A stretch of 64,000 nt of DNA from Taxillus chinensis (taxonomy: Eukaryota; Streptophyta; Magnoliopsida; Santalales; Loranthaceae), in assembly GCA_023512835.1 (NCBI GenBank), contig CM042088.1, positions 18,094,986-18,158,985 of the forward strand, in the 5' to 3' direction. Under the pieces are notes generated by a model. The model worked only from the letters and a program-made list of their open reading frames with translations, made no database searches and had not been told where the DNA came from. Made by a program: the position numbers and the translations under genes. Shown here piece by piece: positions 47,467 through 61,378 of this stretch (its first letter is position 1; each line of letters starts with the position of its first letter).

Positions 47467-50400
47467 ATGTGTCCTTCGAATCACTAATGGATATTACATT
47501 TCGTTGATTGTTTGATGCTCTCAATGCATCTGAAATCAACAAAATAACCAACCAAAATCTAAGGAACCGAGCCTTAAGATTTCCGATTGAAGCAAAAAGA
47601 GTGTTTATCTACTTTTCGGGTAATTGGTATTGATAAAAGTGCATTATACTAAGCGTGGGATGTACCTCACCGTTATGTAGTATGTCCCATTGAGCGAACG
47701 ATTTTTATCATGTGTCCTTTCAATCCTTCATGGATATTAGATTTTGTTGTTTGGTTAATCAATTGAATGCATCCCAAATCAACTAAATAAGTATCCCAAA
47801 GCTAAAAATCAACCCTTTTGATTCCTAATTAAAGCAAAATGTAGATTTATCGAGTATAATAGAGTATTCGAGCTCATCTATTCAATATTTATAACAATGG
47901 ATTAGCCACATCGTTGGAAGTACCACCCGCAATTGAGTTTGTCACAATGAGCGAACCATGCTCTTCATGTGTCCTTTGAATCCTATATGGATATTACATT
48001 TTATTGTTTGATTAATCCACACAATACATCCCAAATGAACTAAATAACTTACTCAAACCTAACAATCTACCCTTTTGATTCGTAATTGCAGTAAAATGTG
48101 GATTTGTCGATTATCAAGGAGTCTTCGAGCTCGTGTATTCAATATTGATGAATATTGGGTGAAGAATGTTCATCATGTGTCCTTCGAATCACTAATGGAT
48201 ATTGCATTTCGTTGATTGTTTGATGCTCTCAATGCATCTGAAATCAACAAAATAACCAAACTATATCCGAGGAACCGAGCCTCGCGATTTTCCGATTGAA
48301 GGAAAAAGAGTGTTTATCCACTTTTCGGGTAATTGGTATTGATAAAAGTGCATTATACTAAGCGTGGGATGTACCTCACCGTTATGTAGTATGTCCCGTT
48401 GAGCGAACGATTTTTATCCTGTGTCGTTTCAATCCTTCATGGATATTAGATTTTGTTGTTTGGTTAATCAATTGAATGCATCCCAAATCAACTAAATAAG
48501 TATTCCAAAGATAAAAATCAACCCTTTTGATTCCTAATTAAAGCAAAATGTAGATTTATTGAGTATAATAGAGTATTCGAGCTCATCTATTCAATATTTA
48601 TAACAGTTGGATTAGCCACATCGCTAGAAGTACCACCCGCAATTGAGTTTGTCACAATGAGCGAACCATGCTCTTCATGTGTCCTTTGAATCCTATATGG
48701 ATATTACATTTTATTGTTTGATTAATCCACACAATACATCCCAAATGAACTAAATAACTTACTCAAACCTAACAATCTACCCTTTTAATTCGTAATTGCG
48801 AGAAAAATGTGGATTTGTCAATTATCATGGAGTCTTCGAGCTCGCGTATTCAATATTGATGATAGTGGATTCCACACAACGTTGGAGATACCTCCCCACC
48901 ATGGAGTACGTCACACCTGGGTGAAGAATGTTCATCATGTGTCCTTCGAATCACTAATGGATATTGCATTTCGTTGATTCTTTGATGCTCTCAATGCATC
49001 TGAAATCAACAAAATAACCAACCTATATCCGAGGAACCGAGCCTCGCGATTTTCTGATTGAAGGAAAAAGAGTGTTTATCCACTTTTCGGGTAATTGGTA
49101 TTGATAAAAGTGCATTATACTAAGCGTGGGATGTACCTCACCGTTATGTAGTATGTCCCATTGAGCGAACGATCCTCATCATGTGTTCTTTCGATCCTTC
49201 ATGGATATTAGATTTTGTTGTTTGGTTAATCAATTGAATGCATTCCAAGTCAACAAAATAAGTATCCCAAAGCTAAAAATCAACCCTTTTGATTCCTAAT
49301 TAAAGCAAAATGTAGATTTATCGAGTATAATAGAGTATTCGAGCTCATCTATTCAATATTTATAACAGTGGATTAGCCACATCACTGGAAGTACCACCCG
49401 CAATTGAGTTTGTCACAATGAGCGAACCATGCTCTTCATGTGTCCTTTGAATCCTATATGGATATTACATTTTATTGTTTGATTAATCCACACAATACAT
49501 CCCAAATGAACTAAATAACTTACTCAAACCTAACAATCTACCCTTTTAATTCGTAATTGCAGAAAAATGTGGATTTGTCAATTATCATGGAGTCTTCGAG
49601 CTCGCGTATTCAATATTGATGAATATTGGGTGAAGAATGTTCATCATGTGTCCTTCGAATCACTAATGGATATTGCATTTCGTTGATTGTTTGATGCTCT
49701 CAATGCATCTGAAATCAACAAAATAACCAAACTATATCTGAGGAACCGAGCCTCGCGATTTTCTGATTGAAGCAAAAAGAGTGTTTATCCACTTTTCGGG
49801 TAATTGGTATTGATAAAAGTGCATTATACTAAGCGTGGGATGTACCTCACCGTTATGTAGTATGTCCCATTGAGCGAACGATTTTCATCATGTGTCCTTT
49901 CAATCCTTCATGGATATTAGATTTTGTTGTTTGGTTAATCAATTGAATGCATCCCAAATCAACTAAATAAGTATCCCAAAGCTAAAAATCAACCCTTTTG
50001 ATTCCTAATTAAAGCAAAATGTAGATTTATCGAGTATAATAGAGTATTCGAGCTCATCTATTCAATATTTATAACAGTGGATTAGCCACATCGCTAGAAG
50101 TACCACCCGCAATTGAGTTTGTCACAATGAGCGAACCATGCTCTTCATGTGTCCTTTGAATCCTATATGGATATTACATTTTATTGTTTGATTAATCCAC
50201 ACAATACATCCCAAATGAACTAAATAACTTACTCAAACCTAACAATCTACCCTTTTGATTCGTAATTGCAGTAAAATGTGGATTTGTCGATTATCATGGA
50301 GTCTTCGAGCTCGTGTATTCAATATTGATAATAGTGGATTCCACACAACGTTGGAGATACCTCCCCACCATGGAGTACGTCACACTGGGTGAAGAATGTT

Positions 50401-51918
50401 CATCATGTGTCCTTCGAATCACTTATGGATATTGCATTTCGTTGATTCTTTGATGCTCTCAATGCATCTGAAATCAACAAAATAACCAACCTATATCTGA
50501 GGAACCGAGCCTCGCGATTTCTGATTGAAGCAAAAAGAGTGTTTATCCACTTTTCGGGTAATTGGTATTGATAAAAGTGCATTATACTAAGCGTGGGATG
50601 TACCTCACCGTTATGTAGTATGTCCCATTGAGCGAACGATTTTTATCATGTGTCCTTTCAATCCTTCATGGATATTAGATTTTGTTGTTTGGTTAATCAA
50701 TTGAATGCATCCCAAATCAACTAAATAAGTATCCCAAAGCTAAAAATCAACCCTTTTGATTCCTAATTAAAGCAAAATGTAGATTTATCGAGTATAATAG
50801 AGTATTCGAGCTCATCTATTCAATATTTATAACAGTGGATTAGCCACATCGCTAGAAGTGCCACCCGCAATTGAGTTTGTCACAATGAGTGAACCATGCT
50901 CTTCATCTGTCCTTTGAATCCTATATGGATATTACATTTTATTGTTTGATTAATCCACATAATACATCCTAAATGAACAAAATAACTTACTCAAACCTAA
51001 AAATCTACCTTTTTGATTCGTAATTGCCGTGAAATGTGGATTTGTCGATTATCATGGAGTCTTCGAGCTCGTGTATTCAATATTGATAATAGTGGATTCC
51101 ACACAGCGTTGGAGATACCTCCCCACCATGGAGTACGTCACACTGAGTGAAGAATGTTCATCATGTGTCCTTCGAATCACTAATGGATATTACATTTCGT
51201 TGATTGTTTGATGCTCTCAATGCATCTGAAATCAACAAAATAACCAACCTATATCTAAGGAACCGAGCCTCGCGATTTCTGATTGAAGCAAAAAGAGTGT
51301 TTATCCACTTTTCGGGTAATTGGTATTGATAAAAGTGCATTATACTAAGCGTGGGATGTACCTCACCGCTATGTAGTATGTCCCATTGAGCGAACGATCC
51401 TCATCATGTGTTCTTTCGATCCTTCATGGATATTAGATTTTGTTGTTTGGTTAATCAATTGAATGCATTCCAAGTCAACAAAATAAGTATCCAAAACTAA
51501 AAATCAACCCTTTTGATTCCTATTTAAAGCAAAATGTAGATTTATCGAGTATAATAGAGTATTCGAGCTCATCTATTCAATGTTTATAACAGTGGATTGG
51601 CCACATCGTTGGAAGTACCACCCGCAATTGAGTTTGTCACAATGAGCGAACCATGCTCTTCATGTGTCCTTCGAATCCTATATCGATATTACATTTTATT
51701 GTTTGATTAATCCGCACAATACATCCCAAATGAACTAAATAACTTACTTAAACCTAAAAATCTACCTTTTGATTCGTAATTGCGGTGAAATGTGGATTTG
51801 TCGATTATCATGGAGTCTTCGGGCTCGTGTATTCAATATTGATAATAGTGGATTCCACACGGCGTTGGAGATACCTCCTCACCATGGAGTATGTCACATT
51901 GTGTGAAGAATGTTCATC
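47467..51918 (+). repeat. Satellite super-unit type 2, copy 2 (4,452 bp)
   Basis: Pattern 708, 762, 709, 759, 758, 756, with the same variant order as copy 1. Confidence 0.88.
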
Positions 51919-54900
51919 ATGTGTCCTTCGAATCACTAATGGATATTACATTTCGTTGATTGTTTGATGCTCTCAATGCATCTGAAATCAACAAAATAAC
52001 CAACCAAAATCTAAGGAACCGAGCCTTAAGATTTCCGATTGAAGCAAAAAGAGTGTTTATCTACTTTTCGGGTAATTGGTATTGATAAAAGTGCATTATA
52101 CTAAGCGTGGGATGTACCTCACCGTTATGTAGTACGTCCCATTGAGCGAACAATTTTTATCATGTGTCCTTTCAATCCTTCATGGATATTAGATTTTGTT
52201 GTTTGGTTAATCAATTGAATGCATCCCAAATCAACGAAATAAGTATCCCAAAGCTAAAAATCAACCCTTTTGATTCCTAATTAAAGCAAAATGTAGATTT
52301 ATCGAGTATAATAGAGTATTCGAGCTCATCTATTCAATATTTATAACAATGGATTAGCCACATCACTGGAAGTACCACCCGCAATTGAGTTTGTCACAAT
52401 GAGCGAACCATGCTCTTCATGTGTCCTTTGAATCCTATATGGATATTACATTTTATTGTTTGATTAATCCACACAATACATCCCAAATGAACTAAATAAC
52501 TTACTCAAACCTAACAATCTACCCTTTTAATTCGTAATTGCAGAAAAATGTGGATTTGTCAATTATCATGGAGTCTTCGAGCTCGCGTATTCAATATTGA
52601 TGAATATTGGGTGAAGAATGTTCATCATGTGTCCTTCGAATCACTAATGGATATTGCATTTCGTTGATTGTTTGATGCTCTCAATGCATCTGAAATCAAC
52701 AAAATAACCAAACTATATCCGAGGAACCGAGCCTCGCGATTTTCCGATTGAAGGAAAAAGAGTGTTTATCCACTTTTCGGGTAATTGGTATTGATAAAAG
52801 TGCATTATACTAAGCGTGGGATGTACCTCACCGTTATGTAGTATGTCCCATTGAGCGAACGATTTTTATCATGTGTCCTTTCAATCCTTCATGGATATTA
52901 GATTTTGTTGTTTGGTTAATCAATTGAATGCATCCCAAATCAACTAAATAAGTATCCCAAAGATAAAAATCAACCCTTTTGATTCCTAATTAAAGCAAAA
53001 TGTAGATTTATTGAGTATAATAGAGTATTCGAGCTCATCTATTCAATATTTATAACAAGGATTAGCCACATCGCTAGAAGTACCACCCGCAATTGAGTTT
53101 GTCACAATGAGCGAACCATGCTCTTCATGTGTCCTTTGAATCCTATATGGATATTACATTTTATTGTTTGATTAATCCACACAATACATCCCAAATGAAC
53201 TAAATAACTTACTCAAACCTAACAATCTACCCTTTTAATTCGTAATTGCAGAAAAATGTGGATTTGTCAATTATCATGGAGTCTTCGAGCTCGTGTATTC
53301 AATATTGATGATAGTGGATTCCACACAACGTTGGAGATACCTCCCCACCATGGAGTACGTCACACTTGGGTGAAGAATGTTCATCATGTGTCCTTCGAAT
53401 CACTAATGGATATTGCATTTCGTTGATTCTTTGATGCTCTCAATGCATCTGAAATCAACAAAATAACCAACCTATATCCGAGGAACCGAGCCTCGCGATT
53501 TTCTGATTGAAGCAAAAAGAGTGTTTATCCACTTTTCGGGTAATTGGTATTGATAAAAGTGCATTATACTAAGCGTGGGATGTACCTCACCGCTATGTAG
53601 TATGTCCCATTGAGCGAACGATGCTCATCATGTGTTCTTTCGATCCTTCATGGATATTAGATTTTGTTGTTTGGTTAATCAATTGAATGCATTCCAAATC
53701 AACAAAATAAGTATCCCAAAGCTAAAAATCAACCCTTTTGATTCCTAATTAAAGCAAAATGTAGATTTATCGAGTATAATAGAGTATTCGAGCTCATCTA
53801 TTCAATATTTATAACAGTGGATTAGCCACATCGCTGGAAGTACCACCCGCAATTGAGTTTGTCACAATGAGCGAACCATGCTCTTCATGTGTCCTTTGAA
53901 TCCTATATGGATATTACATTTTATTGTTTGATTAATCCACACAATACATCCCAAATGAACTAAATAACTTACTCAAACCTAACAATCTACCCTTTTAATT
54001 CGTAATTGCAGAAAAATGTGGATTTGTCAATTATCATGGAGTCTTCGAGCTCGCGTATTCAATATTGATGAATATTGGGTGAAGAATGTTCATCATGTGT
54101 CCTTCGAATCACTAATGGATATTGCATTTCGTTGATTGTTTGATGCTCTCAATGCATCTGAAATCAACAAAATAACCAAACTATATCTGAGGAACCGAGC
54201 CTCGCGATTTTCTGATTGAAGGAAAAAGAGTGTTTATCCACTTTTCGGGTAATTGGTATTGATAAAAGTGCATTATACTAAGCGTGGGATGTACCTCACC
54301 GTTATGTAGTATGTCCCATTGAGCGAACGATTTTTATCATGTGTCCTTTCAATCCTTCATGGATATTAGATTTTGTTGTTTGGTTAATCAATTGAATGCA
54401 TCCCAAATCAACTAAATAAGTATCCCAAAGCTAAAAATCAACCCTTTTGATTCCTAATTAAAGCAAAATGTAGATTTATTGAGTATAATAGAGTATTCGA
54501 GCTCATCTATTCAATATTTATAACAGTGGATTAGCCACATCGCTAGAAGTACCACCCGCAATTGAGTTTGTCACAATGAGTGAACCATGCTCTTCATGTG
54601 TCCTTTGAATCCTATATGGATATTACATTTTATTGTTTGATTAATCCACACAATACATCCCAAATGAACTAAATAACTTACTCAAACCTAACAATCTACC
54701 ATTTTAATTCGTAATTGCAGAAAAATGTGGATTTGTCAATTATCATGGAGTCTTCGAGCTCGCGTATTCAATATTGATAATAGTGGATTCCACACAACGT
54801 TGGAGATACCTCCCCACCATGGATTACGTCACACTGGGTGAAGAATGTTCATCATGTGTCCTTCGAATCACTAATGGATATTACATTTCGTTGATTGTTT

Positions 54901-56370
54901 GATGCTCTCAATGCATCTGAAATCAACAAAATAACCAACCTATATCTAGGGAACCGAGCCTCGCGATTTCTGATTGAAGCAAAAAGAGTGTTTATCCACT
55001 TTTCGGGTAATTGGTATTGATAAAAGTGCATTATACTAAGCGTGGGATGTACCTCACCGTTATGTAGTATGTCCCATTGAGCGAACGATCCTCATCATGT
55101 GTTATTTCGATCCTTCATGGATATTAGATTTTGTTGTTTGGTTAATCAATTGAATGCATTCCAAGTCAACAAAATAAGTATCCCAAAGCTAAAAATCAAC
55201 CCTTTTGATTCCTAATTAAAGCAAAATGTAGATTTATCGAGTATAATAGAGTATTCGAGCTCATCTATTCAATATTTATAACAGTGGATTAGCCACATCG
55301 TTGGAAGTACCACCCGTAATTGAGTTTGTCACAATGAGCGAACCATGCTCTTCATGTGTCCTTTGAATCCTATATGGATATTACATTTTATTGTTTGATT
55401 AATCCACATAATACATCCCAAATGAACTAAATAACTTACTCAAACCTAAAAATCTACCTTTTTGATTCGTAATTGCAGTAAAATGTGGATTTGTCGATTA
55501 TCATGGAGTCTTCGAGCTCGTGTATTCAATATTGATAATAGTGGATTCCACACAGCGTTGGAGATACCTCCCCACCATGGAGTACGTCACACTGAGTGAA
55601 GAATGTTCATCATGTGTCCTTCGAATCACTAATGGATATTACATTTCGTTGATTGTTTGATGCTCTCAATGCATCCTGAAATCAACAAAATAACCAACCT
55701 ATATCTAAGGAACCGAGCCTCGCGATTTCTGATTGAAGCAAAAAGAGTGTTTATCCACTTTTCGGGTAATTGGTATTGATAAAAGTGCATTATACTAAGC
55801 GTGGGATGTACCTCACCGCTATGTAGTATGTCCCATTGAGCGAACGATGCTCATCATGTGTTCTTTCGATCCTTCATGGATATTAGATTTTGTTGTTTCG
55901 TTAATCAATTGAATGCATCCCAAATCAACTAAATAAGTATCCCAAAGCTAAAAATCAACCCTTTTGATTCCTAATTAAAGCAAAATGTAGATTTATCGAG
56001 TATAATAGAGTATTCGAGCTCATCTATTCAATATTTATAACAGTGGATTAGCCACATCGTTGGAAGTACCACCCGCAATTGAGTTTGTCACAATGAGCGA
56101 ACCATGCTCTTCATGTGTCCTTTGAATCCTATATGGATATTACATTTTATTGTTTGATTAATCCACACAATACATCCCAAATGAACTAAATAACTTACTC
56201 AAACCTAAAAATCTACCCTTTTGATTCGTAATTGCAGTAAAATGTGGATTTGTCGATTATCATGGAGTCTTCGAGCTCGTGTATTCAATATTGATAATAG
56301 TGGATTCCACACAGCGTTGGAGATACCTCCCCACCGTGGAGTACGTCACACTGAGTGAAGAATGTTCATC
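51919..56370 (+). repeat. Satellite super-unit type 2, copy 3 (4,452 bp, altered end)
   Basis: Pattern 708, 759, 709, 759, 758, 759. The diverged C monomer expected near 56240 is absent and instead occurs near 57760, so this copy has been extended or exchanged by two trimers. Confidence 0.8.
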
Positions 56371-58326
56371 ATGTGTCCTTCGAATCACTAATGGATATTA
56401 CATTTCGTTGATTGTTTGATGCTCTCAATGCATCTGAAATCAACAAAATAACCAACCTATATCTAAGGAACCGAGCCTCGCGATTTCTGATTGAAGCAAA
56501 AAGAGTGTTTATCCACTTTTCGGGTAATTGGTATTGATAAAAGTGCATTATACTAAGCGTGGGATGTACCTCACCGTTATGTAGTATGTCCCATTGAGCG
56601 AACGATTTTTATCATGTGTCCTTTCAATCCTTCATGGATATTAGATTTTGTTGTTTGGTTAATCAATTGAATGCATCCCAAATCAACTAAATAAGTATCC
56701 CAAAGCTAAAAATCAACCCTTTTGATTCCTAATTAAAGCAAAATGTAGATTTATCGAGTATAATAGAGTATTCGAGCTCATCTATTCAATATTTATAACA
56801 GTGGATTAGCCACATCGTTGGAAGTACCACCCGCAATTGAGTTTGTCACAATGAGCGAACCATGCTCTTCATGTGTCCTTTGAATCCTATATGGATATTA
56901 CATTTTATTGTTTGATTAATCCACACAATACATCCCAAATGAACTAAATAACTTACACAAACCTAAAAATCTACCTTTTTGATTCGTAATTGCAGCAAAA
57001 TGTGGATTTGTCGATTATCATGGAGTCTTCGAGCTCGTGTATTCAATATTGATAATAGTGGATTCCACACAGCGTTGGAGATACCTCCCCACCATGGAGT
57101 ACGTCACACTGAGTGAAGAATGTTCATCATGTGTCCTTCGAATCACTAATGGATATTACATTTCGTTGATTGTTTGATGCTCTCAATGCATCTGAAATCA
57201 ACAAAATAACCAACCTATATCTAAGGAACCGAGCCTCGCGATTTCTGATTGAAGCAAAAAGAGTGTTTATCCACTTTTCGGGTAATTGGTATTGATAAAA
57301 GTGCATTATACTAAGCGTGGGATGTACCTCACCGCTATGTAGTATGTCCCATTGAGCGAACGATGCTCATCATGTGTTCTTTCGATCCTTCATGGATATT
57401 AGATTTTGTTGTTTCGTTAATCAATTGAATGCATCCCAAATCAACTAAATAAGTATCCAAAAGTAAAAATCAACCCTTTTGATTCCTATTTAAAGCAAAA
57501 TGTAGATTTATCGAGTATAATAGAGTATTCGAGCTCATCTATTCAATATTTATAACAGTGGATTAGCCACATCGTTGGAAGTACCACCCGCAATTGAGTT
57601 TGTCACAATGAGCGAACCATGCTCTTCATGTGTCCTTTGAATCCTATATGGATATTACATTTTATTGTTTGATTAATCCACACAATACATCCCAAATGAA
57701 CTAAATAACTTACTCAAACCTAAAAATCTACCTTTTTATTCGTAATTGCGGTGAAAATGTGGATTTGTCGATTATCATGGAGTCTTCGGGCTCGTGTATT
57801 CAATATTGATAATAGTGGATTCCACACGACGTTGGAGATACCTCCTCACCATGGAGTATGTCAGATTGTGTGAAGAATGTTCATCATGTGTCCTTCGAAT
57901 CACTAATGGATATTACATTTCGTTGATTGTTTGATGCTCTCAATGCATCTGAAATCAACAAAATAACCAACCAAAATCTAAGGAACCGAGCCTTAAGATT
58001 TTCGATTGAAGCAAAAAGAGTGTTTATCTACTTTTCGGGTAATTGGTATTGATAAAAGTGCATTATACTAAGCGTGGGATGTACCTCACCGTTATGTAGT
58101 ACGTCCCATTGAGCGAACAATTTTTATCATGTGTCCTTTCAATCCTTCATGGATATTAGATTTTGTTGTTTGGTTAATCAATTGAATGCATCTCAAATCA
58201 ACTAAATAAGTATCCCAAAGCTAAAAATCAACCCTTTTGATTCCTAATTAAAGCAAAATGTAGATTTATCGAGTATAATAGAGTATTCGAGCTCATCTAT
58301 TCAATATTTATAACAGTGGATTAGCC

Positions 58327-59833
58327 ACAGACAAGATTTTTAGCCTCTCTAAAAGAGCTAGCTAACGTCGTTAAATCTCTCTTCAAAATAATAAATTCCC
58401 TAAGTTTGCACTAAAAGAATAGCAGCAAGAAAGGGGTCGAACCCACAGGGATTAACCTAGTTCTCTAGTTCTCAAGTCAAATCACCTAATTACTCTTGTT
58501 CTATAAAATGTCTTGGCAAAAAGTTTTCTTTTTTAAGCTAAAGATCTAATTTTTATTTGGTTTTCTGAATAAACAAAGAAAGTAAACTGATTTTAGGATT
58601 AAGATTCAAGGATTAAAGGCATCTAGGGTCACAATTTCACCTCCCTATGTTATCTCTACTGGTTCATGGTATTAGGGTTGTCTGATTGAAACATGCTAAA
58701 CATAAGCCAAGGACAACAAATGGTCATTGAGGTCCTTTTAAGAGTTGTATGCCAGAATGGTCATCTAAACACACAAACATGCAAAGCCAATAAATCATAT
58801 TTGCAAAAGGATAATGATCACACCAATCACAAATAAGTTATGAATCTCAATCTGCCCCAGACTAGGGCTAAGAATACCAAGGTGTACATCCAAAGATAGA
58901 ATTAAGAACAGATTCATAAAACATGCAAAACTCAATCATCCAAACCCAAATATTCATAAACACAAAGAAAAGCAACAAGGGGGCTACATTGCTCCCCTAG
59001 ATTATAAGAACTACTCACGCATGATTACAAGCAAAACCAAAGCGAGAAAAGCTCAACATCTTCTTCTTGATCACGCGCACAGCAAAGCTTCAAATCCGGG
59101 CTCCAAAATCCGCGACGGCTGCTGCGACGGTTGCTCTCCTAGGTCAAGGAGCACCTCCAAGTCGTGGAGCCTCTCTCTCTCTAAAACGTGTAGGGGTTTT
59201 TAGGCATGGCTAGCAAGGGGCGTGAAGCTCTTATTTACGAGTTTGGATGGGCCTTGAGGTGTGTAACCTAGCCCACTTATCAAAACGGCGTAGTTTTGAT
59301 AAGTAACACTCGAAACATTAAAAACTCTATCTTCCATCCACAATTTGGACTTGGGCCTTCAGGAACAAATGATCGGCATGGAAAAACGATTGGATCGGTC
59401 CAAAAATATCTCTGCACGCCAATTTGCACGTGATATGGTGAATTCACGTGCACCTCCAAATCAGCTTAAACTTCTCCCCAAGCTTCCTTGCATCTTGTAG
59501 AGGCCTGAGAGGCAAAAATATGCTTGCACGTGAATTGGGTGAATTCACGTGCAGATCCAAATCAGCTCCAAATGCTCTGAAATTTCTGTGGTAGGTAGAG
59601 GACATCATTCCAAGCAACTTTGCTTCTTGCACGCCAATTGTTTGAGGCCATCTACTATGTCAAAAGTGAGGTCCAAAACCTGCCAAAACGACTTAAAAAC
59701 GCATGTATTTGCAACTAGCATCTTCCTAGGGGTTAGAGCAAATATATATGAAATATGAGGCAATAAGGCTCTAATCATGCTCTTAAACATCCTAAATAAA
59801 TACTAGAATAACGGCATAAAATGCACGTTATCA
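58327..59833 (-). repeat. Element 3 3' LTR (end missing two bases)
   Basis: A 1,507 bp LTR homologous to the other LTRs. It starts TGATAACG at 59833. The other end stops at ACAGACAAG instead of TGACAGACAAG, with ACA (58327-58329) shared with the satellite. Confidence 0.93.
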
Positions 59834-61378
59834 AATACACCACACTTGAACCATTGCTTGTCCTCAAGCAAAAACATACAAGCATGCAAAAAATAAAATA
59901 AACACGCAGTCAAACGGAGGAAAAATAAAATAACAATCAAGGAGAATCATGGTTTCCTAAGCATGCAACTCTATCATGATGAAATGGGAATTTAAGCATC
60001 AAAATGAGTCATAACTTAGTTCATTCATGTCCATATCCCTAATCCAACAACCATGCAATATCTCCACTTAAATTTCAGATATAAGCAAGCAATCCATGAT
60101 AAAATAGCACCTAGTTTCCCTTTAAGTTCTTACCAAGGATAAGCAGCCTCACTCAAATATAATAATTCTCAAGCCCAATACCTAACAATGAACAATGGAT
60201 GGAAAACTCTATCTCTACACTCGCCATCAGCTATTGATTAAGCACTTGCCAAGCAATCATGAGAGTTCCCTATTGTGCTCATCAAAGAAAACACACTCTC
60301 TATTCTACTTTATTTGAACTCACACTCTAGTCTAAACTCAATAAACTCACACTCTATTCTAATAACTGATAAAACAAAACCATGAGCTAAAGAATTGAGC
60401 TCAACATTCTTAAAACAAAACACAATTCAGCCAACGTGGCTTCACAAATAAATAATCACACATAAACATCAGGCCAGTGTGGCTTTTATTCTCAATCTTT
60501 CTCTTTTTTTTTTTTTTTTAAGTAATAACCTTACAAGGTTGCATTTTATGCTCTCCCTTGATGGATTATTCACTCTTTTTTTTTTACTCACATAACACAT
60601 AAATAAGACTGATTTTTCTGATGTATGCCCCTTGCCATTTTGCTGCATAAGGAGAGACAGAAATTCATTGATGTCTCACATCCCATTTTCCAGTTAAGTG
60701 ATGGCTTTTTCACATTCTATATCACAGCCTTTTATATAATATCACAAAATAAAGAAAAGAATGCAAAGACAGTCACAATGACTTAGAGGTCTTGCATCCT
60801 AACTCCACACACCAAACACTGAGCACTAATAAGTAATCACATGCTTACTTGACTCCTACCATTAAATAACCAATGTTGAATGCAAGATGAGTAGCAAATC
60901 AAACTATTACCCATACCCTAAATGTCACTCAAGGGCTAAAAAGAAGCTGTTCTCATTTTTTCATTTCTTTTTCACTCAACTTTAAGGGTTACTTAGGTCT
61001 ATTATAGCATTTCATGCTCAGCTAATATTCAAAACTTAGCTCCAAAAACATGGTGATATCATTCAAGAGATATAGACATGATTAAACCAATTCAGAGCAC
61101 ATTTTAACTACTTTAACACCCTTATCACAACATGATACTAATGTGGCATAAAAAAATAAATTTTAAGCCAAAATTGCATACTTAATATCCATGTCTCCAC
61201 AAGCAAATCATTCAAGCAAACAACTCAAACAATCATGCAACTAAAAAGATTTTTTTTTAATTAAATAAAACATGCAATCACAACATAAAAGACAAGCAAG
61301 TGGCTCAAGTCACTCCCCATACACCACACTTAAAATATGCTATGTCCTCATGGCATAAAATAGGGAGTAGGAAAATAC
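59834..61378 (-). other. Element 3 3' noncoding region
   Basis: Homologous to 13596-15172 of element 1, including the short tandem motif near 60315-60360, a T-tract near 60505-60520 and the AAGTGTGGTG stretch next to the LTR. No coding frame is supported. Confidence 0.8.

Larger units (their letters stand above)
38927..58329 (+). repeat. Satellite array, right block
   Basis: This continues the array of 4116-12099 in the same orientation and phase. Trimer units start (A-monomer anchor) at 39004, 39763, 40741, 41498, 42258, 43014, 43722, 44482, 45192, 45951, 46711, 47467, 48175, 48937, 49646, 50405, 51163, 51919, 52627, 53386, 54095, 54854, 55612, 56371, 57129 and 57886. Units are 756-762 bp or, where monomer C carries an internal deletion, 708-710 bp. 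The array stops at 58329 inside monomer B, at element 3. No gene is present. Confidence 0.97.

Noticed and set aside
4770..51967. A 60-codon open frame repeated at 4770, 5528, 6286, 7810, 10303, 39629, 42124, 42880, 46577, 47333, 51029 and 51785
   Set aside because: It starts with GTG, not ATG, lies in only one of the three monomer types, is broken in many copies and follows the tandem period. It is a by-product of the satellite, not a gene family.
4116..58329. Regularly spaced repeats that might suggest a CRISPR array
   Set aside because: Repeats are contiguous 250 bp monomers without unique spacers, in a plant genome.
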